Shown: in pieces, positions 7,054-7,868 of the stretch
Layout of the letters: each line of letters opens with the position of its first letter
Numbering within the stretch: the first letter of the stretch is position 1
NCBI GenBank assembly: GCA_026706505.1
Contig: JAPOYQ010000248.1
Location: 1 to 7,868 of the forward strand
Length of the DNA: 7,868 bases
Reading direction: 5' to 3'
From: Gemmatimonadota bacterium
GTDB lineage: Bacteria > Latescibacterota > UBA2968 > UBA8231
The notes under the pieces: generated by a model
Databases searched by the model: none
The model's input: only the letters and a program-made list of their open reading frames with translations
Told to the model about the DNA's origin: nothing
Position numbers and translations under genes: made by a program

Positions 7054-7371
7054 ATGGCCGAACAGCCGTCCCAGCCCGTCCCGCCAACGGAATCCACGCT
7101 CGCTCTCAGCTTCCTGCGAGAGGATATTCAGGATGTGCGCCAAGATGTGCGTCAGACCAACGAGCGCATTGATACCCTGCGCACCGAGATGAGCGGGCGT
7201 ATTGATGCCCTGCGCACCGAGATGAGCGAGCGCATTGATCAGACCAACGGGCGCATTGACGAGTTAGGCAAACAACTCGATTCGCGCTACGCACGGCTGA
7301 TGGCCACGCTCATCACCTGCACTGGCATCCTCGTCGCCTCCTTGGGGACGGCCGTGGCGGTGCTCAAGTAA
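7054..7371 (+). CDS. Small coiled-coil protein with C-terminal membrane helix
   Basis: This 105-aa protein belongs to no family I can name. Residues 1-16 are polar and Pro-rich. Residues ~20-80 are a predicted coiled coil built from repeats: DVRQDVRQ, then two 11-residue units RIDTLRTEMSG and RIDALRTEMSE, then seven-residue units RIDQTNG and RIDELGK. Residues ~82-104 (start LMATLITCTGILVASLG) form one hydrophobic helix ending in Lys, so it probably sits in the membrane by its C-terminus with the coil in the cytoplasm and self-associates. Similar small proteins are usually annotated as hypothetical or DUF1640-like. It has a strong ribosome site and a possible structured leader, and ends 38 bases before the arylsulfotransferase-like gene. 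It may be a cassette inserted between two copies of that gene's start. No function can be assigned. Confidence 0.8.
   Translation: MAEQPSQPVPPTESTLALSFLREDIQDVRQDVRQTNERIDTLRTEMSGRIDALRTEMSERIDQTNGRIDELGKQLDSRYARLMATLITCTGILVASLGTAVAVLK
7165..7230 (+). repeat. Tandem 33-bp repeat inside the coiled-coil gene
   Basis: Two 33-base units, 7165-7197 and 7198-7230, differ at only a few bases and encode RIDTLRTEMSG and RIDALRTEMSE. Just upstream, GATGTGCGCCAA and GATGTGCGTCAG (7132-7155) form a 12-base tandem pair. The segment CAGACCAACG(A/G)GCGCATTGA also occurs twice, near 7153 and 7240. The coil probably grew by in-frame duplication, so its length may vary between strains. Confidence 0.8.
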
Positions 7372-7408
7372 AGCCTCCTGTTCAGCCAAGCGAATACTCT
7401 AGCTACTC

Positions 7409-7465
7409 GATGTCGTCCCTCTTCCACAAAGCCTACATCGCCACCCTAATCTGCTGCCTCCTATT
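7409..7465 (+). repeat. Intact copy of the ~57-bp direct repeat
   Basis: This is the second copy of the sequence at 6814-6871, here forming the in-frame start of the arylsulfotransferase-like gene. The two copies bracket 6872-7408, which contains the leader and the coiled-coil gene. Recombination between them would remove that gene. Confidence 0.75.
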
Positions 7466-7868
7466 CCTCGCCTTCATCTACGGCGTAGTATCGGCGATCT
7501 TCCACCTCTCCCCCGCTCCCGACATCCGCATCCACGCCGTCAACGCCTACGGCCACCTCGCCTATCTCTACGAAGACCTCACCGACACCAAAAACCAATA
7601 CACCAGCACCATGTGGTTTGAAGACGCCAGCGAGCCATCCGGGGCCATCATCCACAACGCCGCTGCCATCCAGCCCGGCCTAACGCTCGTATCCAAAAAC
7701 GCAACCGCCGCCGTGCTCATGGACTCCCTCGGCAACATCCTCCACCAGTGGCAATGCAACTTTGCTGAAGCCTTTGACGAAGATGACTTCACCGCCTTCC
7801 CGCAGCAACCCGACATGCTGCACTGGCACCGCACCCATTTGTACCCCAACGGCGACCTCCTCGCCAAC
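7410..7868 (+). CDS. Arylsulfotransferase-like membrane protein, 5' part
   Basis: The first 153 residues are visible and the frame is open at the window end. A hydrophobic segment at residues ~8-31 (YIATLICCLLFLAFIYGVVS) is an N-terminal anchor or uncleaved signal, placing the rest outside the cytoplasm. The pattern GLTLVSKNATAAVLMDSLGN (near 89-108), then ILHQW, and later HLYPNGDLLAN at the edge, matches the first beta-propeller blades of the arylsulfotransferase (ASST) family, which moves sulfate between phenolic compounds without PAPS. The catalytic histidine and most of the propeller lie beyond the window, so activity cannot be judged; many members with this layout are simply called ASST-family proteins. 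ATG at 7410 is chosen because the anchor follows directly; no clear ribosome site precedes it. Codons end strongly in C, unlike the nuclease gene. Confidence 0.7.
   Translation, partial: MSSLFHKAYIATLICCLLFLAFIYGVVSAIFHLSPAPDIRIHAVNAYGHLAYLYEDLTDTKNQYTSTMWFEDASEPSGAIIHNAAAIQPGLTLVSKNATAAVLMDSLGNILHQWQCNFAEAFDEDDFTAFPQQPDMLHWHRTHLYPNGDLLAN

Overview
The window looks like bacterial chromosome from an environmental, probably uncultured lineage. Its base composition is mixed, with no rRNA, tRNA, insertion sequence or CRISPR array. Several families here (PAPS-type sulfotransferase, arylsulfotransferase-like membrane protein, GH20-fold protein, SDR) are often seen in large genomes of sponge- or sediment-associated bacteria such as Poribacteria or Latescibacterota. 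That placement is a weak inference.

Left block (4-5768, minus strand). Four genes are packed head to tail and probably form one operon, in the order sulfotransferase, short-chain dehydrogenase/reductase, GH20-related glycoside hydrolase-like protein, ABC exporter. The gaps are 34, 10 and 12 bases. The ribosome binding site of the third gene overlaps the stop of the second. Together they could modify and export a sulfated or amino-sugar-containing compound, or turn over a sulfated glycan. The substrate cannot be read from sequence. The exporter gene is visibly poorer in G+C than the three genes before it.

Divergent junction (5769-5830). This 62-base gap separates the operon from the plus-strand genes and holds a perfect 7-bp inverted repeat.

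Right block (5831-7868, plus strand). First comes a stand-alone HsdR-N-like PD-(D/E)xK nuclease (325 aa) with an unassigned C-terminal domain and no helicase, methylase or specificity partner in view. Next is a 245-base gap containing a broken copy of the beginning of the last gene and a run of three hairpins. Then come a 105-aa coiled-coil protein with a C-terminal membrane helix and a strong ribosome binding site, and the 5' part of an arylsulfotransferase-like gene that runs off the window.

The most unusual structure is on the right. A ~57-bp sequence, the translation start of the arylsulfotransferase-like gene, occurs twice, at 6814-6871 and 7409-7465, bracketing the coiled-coil gene and its structured leader. 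A separate exact 10-bp direct repeat sits at the two edges of the nuclease gene. Both suggest that small genes were inserted, perhaps one after another, in front of the arylsulfotransferase-like gene. This is inference from sequence layout only.
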